The translations under genes were made by a program, and so were the position numbers. Of a stretch of DNA of 64,000 nt, positions 57,190 through 64,000 are shown piece after piece (positions within the stretch are counted from its first letter, which is position 1; each line of letters opens with the position of its first letter). Origin of the DNA: Flavobacteriales bacterium (GTDB taxonomy: Bacteria; Bacteroidota; Bacteroidia; Flavobacteriales_E; Vicingaceae); assembly GCA_026196775.1 (NCBI GenBank), contig JAPHUD010000028.1, positions 1 to 64,000 of the forward strand. The letters are read 5' to 3'. Below the pieces are notes generated by a model. The model was not told where the DNA came from and ran no database searches. It saw only the letters and a list, made by a program, of their open reading frames with translations.

Positions 57190-57548
57190 TTTTTTCTCTC
57201 CTGCTCCAATTGCACACTTACGCTATCAATATGTCCGCCAAGGGGAACATTGAGTTTAGAAACTTTGATTTTGATTTTATCTATGGTAGGAAACTCAGCA
57301 AAAAGTGCATTAATACAACGCTGAGAAACGTGTTCTAAAATTTTAGATGGAATAGCCATTTGTTGTTTGATAACCTGAAAAACAGCTTGGTAGTTTACTG
57401 TGTCGTGAATATTGTCGGTTTGTGAAGGAGTAGTTAAATCTACATCTAACTCTACATTTACTAAAAAGTTGGTGCCAATAGCCGTTTCTTCTTTAAAACA
57501 ACCATGATACGCGTAAATTTTTATTCCTTCAACAAATATTTTTCCCAT
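57186..57548 (-). CDS. folB: Dihydroneopterin aldolase FolB
   Basis: 120 aa folate-biosynthesis enzyme converting 7,8-dihydroneopterin to 6-hydroxymethyl-dihydropterin. Family signatures: Y-A-Y-H-G-C-F (about 12-18), N-Y-Q-A-V-F near 68 and the C-terminal K-V-S-K-L-N-V-P-L. Octameric, cytosolic. Downstream of gltX on the same strand with a 129-base gap that holds a small tandem repeat. Confidence 0.93.
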   Translation of the reverse strand: MGKIFVEGIKIYAYHGCFKEETAIGTNFLVNVELDVDLTTPSQTDNIHDTVNYQAVFQVIKQQMAIPSKILEHVSQRCINALFAEFPTIDKIKIKVSKLNVPLGGHIDSVSVQLEQERKN

Positions 57549-57606
57549 AGTTTTTTAAGTTTACAGTCATCAGTTCACAGTCTTCAATAGGCAATGGAAA
57601 AAATTG

Positions 57607-57630
57607 CGTCTTTGCGTCTTTGCGTCTTTG
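57607..57630. repeat. Tandem octamer repeat
   Basis: CGTCTTTG occurs three times in a row (57607-57614, 57615-57622, 57623-57630), followed by CGAGAT. Located in the folB-gltX gap. The word recurs in flavobacterial spacers as I recall. Confidence 0.85.
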
Positions 57631-57677
57631 CGAGATAACGAGTAATCTGTAATATCAACAGTTAATTGTTATATTTT

Positions 57678-59210
57678 CTAATTAGCAATCTTTTCCATTC
57701 CAACATCAATTCTTCTCAAGGTTTCTTCTTTTCCCAATAAGGCACAAATTTCAAACATAGAAGGTCCCATTCCCATGCCGGTTACCAACACTCTAAAGTT
57801 AGGTAATACTGCTCCAAAACCCAATCCTTTTTCTTCTATAAAGCTTTTAAAAGCTACTTCAATATTAGGAGCGTTAAAATCCACAATGTTTTCTAATACC
57901 GTTCTTAATTCTTTAATGATTTCAGGTGTTTCAGGCTTCCATTTTTTGTTTACTGTTTGCTCATCATAAGTGGTTGGAGCAACAAATAAATAGTCCTCAG
58001 CCAACAAATCATTAATAAAAACGGCTCTTTCTTTCATTAATCCGCAATACTGCGTTAAAAAGCTATCGCTAGGCATAGCAAAACCTTCTGCTGCCACTAA
58101 TGGTTTAATTAATTCGGCTAACGTTTCATTCGGTTTACTTCTTAAATACTGAGCGTTAAACCACCTCGTTTTTTCAGGGTCGAATTTTGAGCCCGACTTA
58201 CCTACCTTTTCTAATGAGAAAGCTTGAATTAACTCTTCCATAGAAAAAATTTCTTGCGTAGTGCCGGGGTTCCATCCTAATAATGCCAACATATTGATGA
58301 AAGCATCAGGAAAATAACCACTTTCTCTGTAGCCCGAAAAAACTTCTCCCTCAGGAGATGTCCATTGAATGGGAAAAACAGGAAAGCCTAGTCTGTCGCC
58401 ATCACGTTTGCTTAATTTACCATTGCCATCAGGTTTTAAAATTAACGGCAAGTGAGCAAATTGAGGCATTACATCTTCCCAACCTAAATATTGGTACAAC
58501 AACACGTGTAAAGGACCAGATGGTAACCATTCTTCGCCTCTAATTACGTGCGTAATTTTCATTAAATAATCATCTACAATATTTGCCATGTGGTAAGTAG
58601 GCATGCCGTCAGACTTGTACAATACTTTATCATCTAAATTGGTGGTTTGCACTACTACCCAACCTCTGATTAAATCTTTAAACTTTATCTCTTCGTTTCT
58701 TGGAATTTTAATTCTCACTACATAAGGCTCGTTGTTGTCCAATCTTTTTTGTACTTCCTCAGCAGAAAGAGAAAGTGAGTTTTTCATGGAGTTTCGGGTA
58801 TTGATGTTGTACTGTGGAGCAGCAACACCAGCTTTTTTAAGGTTTTCACGCATTTCTTCCAACTCTTCAGGTGTATCAAAAGCATAATAAGCATGACCCG
58901 ATGCAAGTAATTGATCGACATATTTTTTATAAATTCCTGCTTCTTTTCTTTCAGACTGACGGTAAGGACCATACTCTCCGCCAACACCAACGCCTTCGTC
59001 TATAGTTAAGCCACTCCATTTTAATGCTTCAATAATATAATCTTCTGCACCTTTTACATAACGGGTTTGGTCAGTATCTTCAATACGTAATAGAAAATCG
59101 CCACCGTGTTTTTTGGCAAATAAATAATTATATAATGCTGTTCTAACACCTCCAATGTGTAAAGGTCCTGTTGGACTTGGGGCAAATCTTACTCTAACTT
59201 TTCTTTCCAT
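57678..59210 (-). CDS. gltX: Glutamyl-tRNA synthetase
   Basis: 510-aa class I aminoacyl-tRNA synthetase attaching Glu to tRNA-Glu. HIGH-type motif P-S-P-T-G-P-L-H-I-G-G (about 11-21) and KMSKS equivalent K-L-S-K-R-D-G (about 259-265). C-terminal anticodon-binding domain is complete. The TAATTTTG box 20 bases before the ATG is a plausible promoter. Cytosolic, essential. Confidence 0.97.
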   Translation of the reverse strand: MERKVRVRFAPSPTGPLHIGGVRTALYNYLFAKKHGGDFLLRIEDTDQTRYVKGAEDYIIEALKWSGLTIDEGVGVGGEYGPYRQSERKEAGIYKKYVDQLLASGHAYYAFDTPEELEEMRENLKKAGVAAPQYNINTRNSMKNSLSLSAEEVQKRLDNNEPYVVRIKIPRNEEIKFKDLIRGWVVVQTTNLDDKVLYKSDGMPTYHMANIVDDYLMKITHVIRGEEWLPSGPLHVLLYQYLGWEDVMPQFAHLPLILKPDGNGKLSKRDGDRLGFPVFPIQWTSPEGEVFSGYRESGYFPDAFINMLALLGWNPGTTQEIFSMEELIQAFSLEKVGKSGSKFDPEKTRWFNAQYLRSKPNETLAELIKPLVAAEGFAMPSDSFLTQYCGLMKERAVFINDLLAEDYLFVAPTTYDEQTVNKKWKPETPEIIKELRTVLENIVDFNAPNIEVAFKSFIEEKGLGFGAVLPNFRVLVTGMGMGPSMFEICALLGKEETLRRIDVGMEKIAN

Positions 59211-59230
59211 TTGGCTAAAAATTTAAGGGA

Positions 59231-59238
59231 CAAAATTA
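59231..59238 (-). promoter_or_regulatory. -7 box of gltX
   Basis: TAATTTTG on the minus strand, exact TAnnTTTG, 20 bases before the ATG. No evident -33 TTG. Confidence 0.4.
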
Positions 59239-59292
59239 ATATTTATAGCGTAAGAAAAGCGTATAAAATGGGATAAAAAATGTAGCGACTGA

Positions 59293-59321
59293 TTTGTTGT
59301 AAATGAGATTGATTATATTTG
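59293..59321 (+). promoter_or_regulatory. Promoter (TTTG-N17-TATATTTG) that fixes the following start
   Basis: TTTG at 59293-59296 and TATATTTG at 59314-59321, 17 bases apart. An ATG at 59303 lies inside it, so the first usable ATG after the expected transcription start is 59339. Confidence 0.7.
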
Positions 59322-59338
59322 TTGTTAAACATTATTGT

Positions 59339-59689
59339 ATGTGGTGGACTAATAAAAAATATGATATAGATTTTTCTGATGAAAATATAGACGATTTATC
59401 AAAAGCTTGTGATTCATTATGTGAATTTTTCTCAGAAAATGAAGAATGGGGTTCAATGGTTTATATTGACGAAATTAAAAAAGCAGCATTAGATTATGAC
59501 TTTAATAGATTTAGAAATGCCGCAGGTCATCATGCTTTAGTGGGTGGGATGAATTCACTTAACGATATTGGTTACGAAAATGCAGAAAAAGAATGTGAAT
59601 TTAAAAAACGATATAAAACTCTTATTGAAAAAATCATCCAAATAGGATTCAAACACCCAAGTTTGGTTAAAATTCACAAAAGATTATAA
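59339..59689 (+). CDS. Small cytosolic protein, function unknown
   Basis: 116 aa beginning M-W-W-T-N-K-K-Y. A longer open frame from 59303 would place 36 bases inside the promoter and is rejected. The sequence is helical and acidic, with N-I-D-D-L-S-K-A-C-D-S-L and N-R-F-R-N-A-A-G-H-H-A-L-V-G-G-M-N-S-L-N-D-I. Family not recognised; the conserved-looking G-H-H-A-L motif could be functional. Three bases before the next gene, so co-transcribed. Confidence 0.6.
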   Translation: MWWTNKKYDIDFSDENIDDLSKACDSLCEFFSENEEWGSMVYIDEIKKAALDYDFNRFRNAAGHHALVGGMNSLNDIGYENAEKECEFKKRYKTLIEKIIQIGFKHPSLVKIHKRL

Positions 59690-59692
59690 AGT

Positions 59693-60373
59693 ATGAAACT
59701 AAAAATTTTTACAATAGTTGTTTCAATGCTTGTTGCCAATAGTTTGTTGTTAGGACAAAAAACTATTGAAGTTTTTGGTGGAGGAAGTTATAATTATTTA
59801 TTTGATGGAGGAGACTTGTCAAATCATTATATGTCTGAATATAAAAATGGAAATGGTTTTGTGCTAGGAGGAGCAATAGAAGAAATTAAAACAGATTGGA
59901 TAAAATGGCGTTTTACCTTACATTATGAAAAATATAATGGAGCGTTTAAAATTTCAGATGGATCATTAGGAGGGGGTTATACAAATGAAGCAACATTTGA
60001 CAAATCTATAATTGCTTTGGGGCTATACCCTCTTAATATAAAAGTAACTAAGAATTTACTTATTAATTTTGGAATAATTATTTCGAGAATGATAAATGAA
60101 AATATTAAAGGTGTAAGTTATAGGTGGGTAATGAATAAAGGTCTTTGGTCTTATCCAATTGATAACAGTAAAAGATATAGCAACAGAGGAATGATTGGTT
60201 TTCAAACACGCTTAGCGTATCAAATTAAATTATCAGAAAACTTTGCCTTACTACCTCAATACCATTTTTACTACGGAGTTTCATCTGAATTCAAAATAAC
60301 ACCTACCAAAGCAATGCGACATTATTTTAATATTGGCATAAGTAAAACAATCAATACTAAGAAAGAGTTATAA
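59693..60373 (+). CDS. Outer-membrane beta-barrel-like protein
   Basis: 226 aa. Signal peptide ends L-L-L-G-Q. Mature sequence alternates residues into strands (I-E-V-F-G-G-G-S-Y-N-Y-L-F, F-T-L-H-Y-E-K-Y, L-I-N-F-G-I-I-I, H-Y-F-N-I-G-I-S-K-T), the pattern of small Bacteroidota barrels. No family named. Co-transcribed with the small gene just upstream. Convergent with the CAP protein gene; a short GTAAAATTAC-type hairpin (60378-60391) lies in the gap. Confidence 0.65.
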   Translation: MKLKIFTIVVSMLVANSLLLGQKTIEVFGGGSYNYLFDGGDLSNHYMSEYKNGNGFVLGGAIEEIKTDWIKWRFTLHYEKYNGAFKISDGSLGGGYTNEATFDKSIIALGLYPLNIKVTKNLLINFGIIISRMINENIKGVSYRWVMNKGLWSYPIDNSKRYSNRGMIGFQTRLAYQIKLSENFALLPQYHFYYGVSSEFKITPTKAMRHYFNIGISKTINTKKEL

Positions 60374-60400
60374 ACTGAGGTAAAATTACCTTTCCATAGG

Positions 60401-61489
60401 TTACACCGCCATACTTACAAGTGTAATGCGTAAAATGTTTTTGCGTTTACTTACCATTATGCCCGTTCCACGTTTTTTCTTTTGAGTAAACGGTTGGTTT
60501 TCTAACAAGTAGTGTTGGATTTCTTGTTGTATTTTTTCTAAATCAAAAGCTTCGGGAGAAGTTTCTAATACTAAACAATAAACTGATATCTGTTTTTTTA
60601 TTAATCCCCACCATTTGGTAGCTGTATGTGTTTGGAGTTTGTTCAGCAAAACAGGGTCATCGCTTTCGGCTTTCAATTTTTTGTTATAGGCTAATTTTCG
60701 TGCTGCTATGCTGGCTTGTTCGTTTAGTTTTTTAGAAGTTTTTGAAGATGTACTTGCTAAAATTTGTTGTTCAAGCGTGTGTTGCAATTCATTTTTTACT
60801 TTATAAATATGAATGCGTTTAGGTTTTTCCGCTATTTTGTTTGTAGATGTTGGAACAGGAACTTTTGTATCAGCAACTACCTCATTCCCTTTGTAAAAAA
60901 TGCCTCTTGAAAAAACGTTGGTAGCCCAAACTGTTCCTTGGTCGTAAGTAAAGGCAATGCCGTGTTTTTTATAGTTGGTAGTAAGCATGTTTTCGTGGTG
61001 TCCTTTGGAGCTTTTCCACTGATTAAAAGCTGTTAACGCCATATTTTTGGCTATTTCTACATAATTGTTGCCATAAAAGCTGTAATTGTACAAACAATTT
61101 TCTCCTCCCGAGCTAATATATACTTCTTTATCTGCGGCAGCAAAATCAACTCTTTCGCTAGGGTAATTTCCTGTAGTAAATTGAGATAAATTTGTTTGAT
61201 TCATGTTTTCTCTATGCGTTAAATCTCCGGCAGCCTTCATGTATAAATTATGATTTCTGGCAGCTATCCATATAATTTCATCAAAATCAAGGGCTTGTTT
61301 TCGTTGTTGTTTTCGGTAGTTATTCAGTAAATGGTGAAACTCAAAAGCAGCCAATCGCTCTATTTTGGCAATGGTATCAGTCTCTATTTCTTTAAGAATA
61401 TTGTCTAAATCGTTTATGGTGTTTTTTTGGGCGTTACCAATTTGTAGCAAACAGAAGATAAACCCAATTGATGTTAGGAAGTTTTTCAT
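60401..61489 (-). CDS. Secreted CAP-domain (SCP/PR1-like) protein
   Basis: 362 aa. Signal peptide ends I-G-N-A-Q. CAP superfamily domain (about 45-185) with the active-site-like residues in A-A-R-N-H-N, L-T-H-R-E-N, G-G-E-N and H-H-E-N-M-L, then V-W-A-T-N-V-F. CAP proteins in bacteria are secreted and of varied or unknown function. The C-terminal third (about 240-362) is Lys-rich, predicted helical, without recognised family. Own transcript. Confidence 0.88.
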   Translation of the reverse strand: MKNFLTSIGFIFCLLQIGNAQKNTINDLDNILKEIETDTIAKIERLAAFEFHHLLNNYRKQQRKQALDFDEIIWIAARNHNLYMKAAGDLTHRENMNQTNLSQFTTGNYPSERVDFAAADKEVYISSGGENCLYNYSFYGNNYVEIAKNMALTAFNQWKSSKGHHENMLTTNYKKHGIAFTYDQGTVWATNVFSRGIFYKGNEVVADTKVPVPTSTNKIAEKPKRIHIYKVKNELQHTLEQQILASTSSKTSKKLNEQASIAARKLAYNKKLKAESDDPVLLNKLQTHTATKWWGLIKKQISVYCLVLETSPEAFDLEKIQQEIQHYLLENQPFTQKKKRGTGIMVSKRKNILRITLVSMAV

Positions 61490-61564
61490 GTTTTAGAAAT
61501 TATTGTGTGAAATGCCAAACAAAAAACTTAACTTTTGTTAAAATATTGTTGAACAAAAAAATAA

Positions 61565-61593
61565 TTGTATTACTTCAAAAATGATTAACTTTG
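61565..61593 (+). promoter_or_regulatory. Promoter of the His-rich protein/RND unit (TTG-N18-TAACTTTG)
   Basis: TTG at 61565-61567 and TAACTTTG at 61586-61593, 18 bases apart. Box overlaps an ATG at 61581, excluding that start; the ATG at 61599 follows five bases later, predicting a leaderless mRNA. The core TTAACTTTGTAC recurs at the promoter 9006-9017. Confidence 0.7.
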
Positions 61594-61598
61594 TACTG

Positions 61599-61988
61599 AT
61601 GTTCAAAACAATAAAATATACTTTTATTTACTTGGCAGCATTTATTGTACTGCTACATCAGCTTGTGCCACATGTTCATCAAAGTGAATTATCTGAGCAG
61701 GAACATCAACTCGTACACGAAAATGAAGCTACTGATTTTGTTGATGTATTAGCCCTTATTTTCCATGAGTTTACCGATGAAGGTGAAATGGAAGAAATTG
61801 TGCTTCGTCAGCAAGATGACGCAAATTTTACAGCTTCACAAGATTTTATACCATTTATTCCTTTTGGGTTAGATTTGTTGGAAATCAATCAACCAACCGT
61901 TACCACTACTTTTTTTATTCTTGAAAAACATCCTGTTTTTTCAGGAATACATTCCTCTTGGGGTATTCGTCCTCCTCCGTTTGCTTAA
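61599..61988 (+). CDS. Small membrane-anchored His-rich protein linked to CzcA-type RND
   Basis: 129 aa from ATG 61599. N-terminal hydrophobic segment (about 5-25), then an acidic region with His and Glu (V-P-H-V-H-Q, H-Q-L-V-H-E-N) that could bind metal. C-terminus W-G-I-R-P-P-P. In my recollection such small proteins precede CzcA genes in Bacteroidota. A role in metal sensing or efflux is inferred from the pump 57 bases downstream. The upstream ATG at 61581 lies in the promoter. Confidence 0.65.
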   Translation: MFKTIKYTFIYLAAFIVLLHQLVPHVHQSELSEQEHQLVHENEATDFVDVLALIFHEFTDEGEMEEIVLRQQDDANFTASQDFIPFIPFGLDLLEINQPTVTTTFFILEKHPVFSGIHSSWGIRPPPFA

Positions 61989-62045
61989 TGTTTTTTTGCC
62001 TTTAAAGGCATGTCAACTCATTAAGTTTAAACGAAAAAAATCATC

Positions 62046-64000
62046 ATGTTTGAAAAAATTATTGCTTATTCGCTAAAAAATAAGCTTATTGTACTACTGT
62101 TAGTTTTAGCATTAATTCTTGGAGGAATATATTCCATGAAGCATTTGGCGGTAGATGCAGTTCCTGATATTACCAATAACCAAGTACAAGTGGTTACTTC
62201 TTCGCCAACGCTTGCTGCTGAAGAGGTTGAGCAATTTATTACGCTACCTATAGAAATGGCTGTAGCCAATATTCCTAATGTTGTTGAAGTTAGAAGTATT
62301 TCTCGTTATGGATTGTCGGTTATTACTATTGTTTTTGAAGAAGAAGTGGATATCATGTTGGCTCGACAATTTGTTAACGAGCAACTTACTATTGTTAAAG
62401 ATGAAATTCCTGAAGCTTTTGGATCACCTGAAATGATGCCTATTACTACCGGTTTAGGAGAAATTTACCAGTATATCTTACAGGTTAAGCCGGGTTACGA
62501 AAACCAATTTGACATTATGGAAATCCGTACCATACAAGATTGGATAGTAAAAAGACAATTAGCCGGAATGCCTGGAATTATCGAAGTAAGCAGCTTTGGT
62601 GGTTTGGTAAAACAATATGAAGTGAGCGTTTTACCTGAAAAATTATTAGCCTATAATGTTACCATTAACGAAGTAGAAATAGCGTTAACTAAAAACAACA
62701 GCAACAGTGGCGGTAGCTATATTGAATCGGGAGAAAACGCGTTTTATCTGAGAACAGAAGGAAGAGCTACTAATTTTGAGGACATTGAAAACATCATCAT
62801 TAAAAATGAAGGATCTCCTGTTAGAATTAAAGATGTGGCAAAGGTTGGTTTTGGAAGTCCGAAACGATACGGAGCTATGACGATGGATGGCAAAGGAGAA
62901 GTGGTAGGAGGAATTACACTAATGTTAAAAGGAGCCAACTCTTCCGAAGCAGTTGAAAACGTGCAAAATCGAATGGAATTAGTACAAAAAGCATTGCCCG
63001 AAGGCTTGGAAGTTTATCCTTATTTAGATAGGTCGGTATTGGTTGGTAAAACCATTAACACAGTAATCAAAAACCTTATTGAAGGCGGACTGATAGTAAT
63101 TTTTGTGTTGGTATTGTTTTTAGGAAATTTTAGAGCCGGACTAATTGTTTCTTCAGTTATTCCGCTTTCTATGTTGTTTGCTTTTATATTGATGCGATAC
63201 TTTAATGTTTCTGCCAATTTAATGTCGCTTGGTGCAATTGACTTCGGAATTGTGGTAGATGGAGCGGTAATTATTGTAGAAGGAGTATTGCATATTTTGC
63301 ATCAAAAACATAGAGGAAAAACTTTAACCACTGTGCAAATGAATACGGAAATTCAGTCGGCTACTGGACAAATTTACCGTTCAGCAGCTTTTGGAGTGTT
63401 AATTATTCTGGTAGTTTTTGTTCCCATTTTTTCTTTAGAAGGTGTTGAAGGAAAAACTTTTTTACCCATGGCACAAACGGTAAGTTTCGCTATTTTAGGT
63501 TCGTTGCTGCTTTCTTTAACCTATGTTCCAGTGGCTTCAGCTTTGTTTTTAAAGAAAAAAATAAGTGATAAAGACACTTTTTCTGACAAATTGGTAATTG
63601 CTCTTCAGAAAAGATACAAGCCTTTATTGAGCAAAGTATTAGAGCAACCTAAAAAAGTAGTTGCTTTTGCGTTAGCAGGATTAATAGGAGCGGTTTTGTT
63701 ATTTAGCAACATGGGCTCTGAGTTTATTCCAACTTTGGAAGAAGGCGATTTGGCTATGCAAATGGCAATAGCACCAGGGAGCTCTTTAGAGAAAAGTATA
63801 GCTACATCAACTCGTGCAGAAAAGATTTTAAAAGACAATTTTTCTGAAATTAATCATGTGGTTTCTAAAATTGGAACAGCTGAGGTACCAACAGATCCTA
63901 TGGCTATTGAAGATGCCGACATAATGATTTTATTAAAAGAAAAAGATGAATGGGAAAATGCCGATAACCGTGAAGAATTAATTGAGTTAATGAAAGAAAA
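62046..64000 (+). CDS. CzcA/CusA-type heavy-metal RND efflux pump (cut at window end)
   Basis: Partial: 651 codons, open at the right edge. Begins M-F-E-K-I-I-A-Y-S-L-K-N. First transmembrane helix, then D-A-V-P-D-I-T-N-N-Q-V-Q, typical of heavy-metal efflux permeases. Helix 4 carries G-A-I-D-F-G-I-V-V-D-G-A-V-I-I-V-E (D-x-x-x-D with Gly, the HME-family signature) instead of the Asp-Asp of multidrug pumps. This points to Cu/Ag or Zn/Co/Cd as substrate. Different from, and not closely similar to, the RND permease at 39192. Adaptor and outer-membrane genes would be expected downstream. Confidence 0.93.
   Translation, partial: MFEKIIAYSLKNKLIVLLLVLALILGGIYSMKHLAVDAVPDITNNQVQVVTSSPTLAAEEVEQFITLPIEMAVANIPNVVEVRSISRYGLSVITIVFEEEVDIMLARQFVNEQLTIVKDEIPEAFGSPEMMPITTGLGEIYQYILQVKPGYENQFDIMEIRTIQDWIVKRQLAGMPGIIEVSSFGGLVKQYEVSVLPEKLLAYNVTINEVEIALTKNNSNSGGSYIESGENAFYLRTEGRATNFEDIENIIIKNEGSPVRIKDVAKVGFGSPKRYGAMTMDGKGEVVGGITLMLKGANSSEAVENVQNRMELVQKALPEGLEVYPYLDRSVLVGKTINTVIKNLIEGGLIVIFVLVLFLGNFRAGLIVSSVIPLSMLFAFILMRYFNVSANLMSLGAIDFGIVVDGAVIIVEGVLHILHQKHRGKTLTTVQMNTEIQSATGQIYRSAAFGVLIILVVFVPIFSLEGVEGKTFLPMAQTVSFAILGSLLLSLTYVPVASALFLKKKISDKDTFSDKLVIALQKRYKPLLSKVLEQPKKVVAFALAGLIGAVLLFSNMGSEFIPTLEEGDLAMQMAIAPGSSLEKSIATSTRAEKILKDNFSEINHVVSKIGTAEVPTDPMAIEDADIMILLKEKDEWENADNREELIELMKE

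Noticed and set aside
57607-57630. CRISPR-like repeat array
   Set aside because: The three octamers are directly adjacent without spacers; no CRISPR array or cas gene is in the window.
60378-60391. Small hairpin between the barrel gene and the CAP gene as terminator
   Set aside because: The 6-bp stem with a two-base loop is too weak to call.

Overview
The window is AT-rich (roughly one third G+C by eye) and reads as a chromosomal segment of a Flavobacteriales-type Bacteroidota. The evidence is two type IX secretion sorting domains (one type A, one type B), families largely confined to this phylum (DUF4270, DUF4924, HYC_CC_PP, CCC-motif membrane protein, short GT5-like protein), LytTR signalling, lack of Shine-Dalgarno sequences, and many promoters of the phylum type TTTG/TTG-N17..22-TAnnTTTG. 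The standard code is used. I see no phage, insertion sequence or CRISPR array. About 58 protein genes, one tRNA-Leu(CAA), several clear terminators and about 20 promoter elements can be supported.

Layout. 0-9 kb: M20 peptidase and LEA-like lipoprotein, TrmH-like methyltransferase, groES-groEL, a tandem SPOR-like secreted protein, a secreted protein of unknown role, dnaB. 9-13.3 kb: a short glycogen-synthase-like protein lacking the ADP-glucose-binding motif, a DUF4270 lipoprotein, glmS. 13.5-18 kb: an envelope/secretion cluster with a stop-interrupted fibre-like protein, two beta-barrel proteins and a GH16 glucanase with a T9SS tail. 18-23.4 kb: metF, a LytTR response regulator, a SiaC-like protein lacking the phospho-threonine, an OmpH/Skp-like chaperone, DUF4924 and a large T9SS type B adhesin-like protein. 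23.4-27 kb (minus strand): a metal-linked operon of HYC_CC_PP protein, TonB-dependent receptor, HMA protein and cupin, with a three-tier nested inverted repeat in its leader. 27-36.6 kb: an unknown gene, TatD nuclease, the succinate dehydrogenase/fumarate reductase operon, membrane proteins, PAP2 phosphatase and CrcB.

36.7-43.1 kb: a TolC/adaptor/RND efflux operon ending in a PII-like and a DUF2892 protein. 43.1-47 kb: MerR regulator, tRNA-Leu and a secreted beta-propeller cluster whose last gene is frameshifted at an A8 run. 47.1-54.4 kb: a MarR-headed fatty-acid beta-oxidation operon (HAD/ECH fusion, four-helix-bundle protein, thiolase, GNAT, acyl-CoA dehydrogenase) ending in a second SiaC-like gene that keeps the phospho-threonine. 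54.4-61.5 kb: ligA, TPR protein, gltX-folB, two envelope-type genes, CAP-domain protein. 61.6-64 kb: a small His-rich membrane protein and the start of a CzcA/CusA-type RND pump cut by the window edge.

The signals I rate highest are: (i) a recurrent TAnnTTTG box exactly four bases before the start codon of at least five unrelated genes, predicting leaderless mRNAs; (ii) the nested inverted repeat in the metal operon; (iii) the SiaC pair with and without the phosphoacceptor; (iv) two genes broken by a single stop or a homopolymer frameshift; (v) promoters or terminators lying inside the apparent 5' ends of open frames, which move three start codons.
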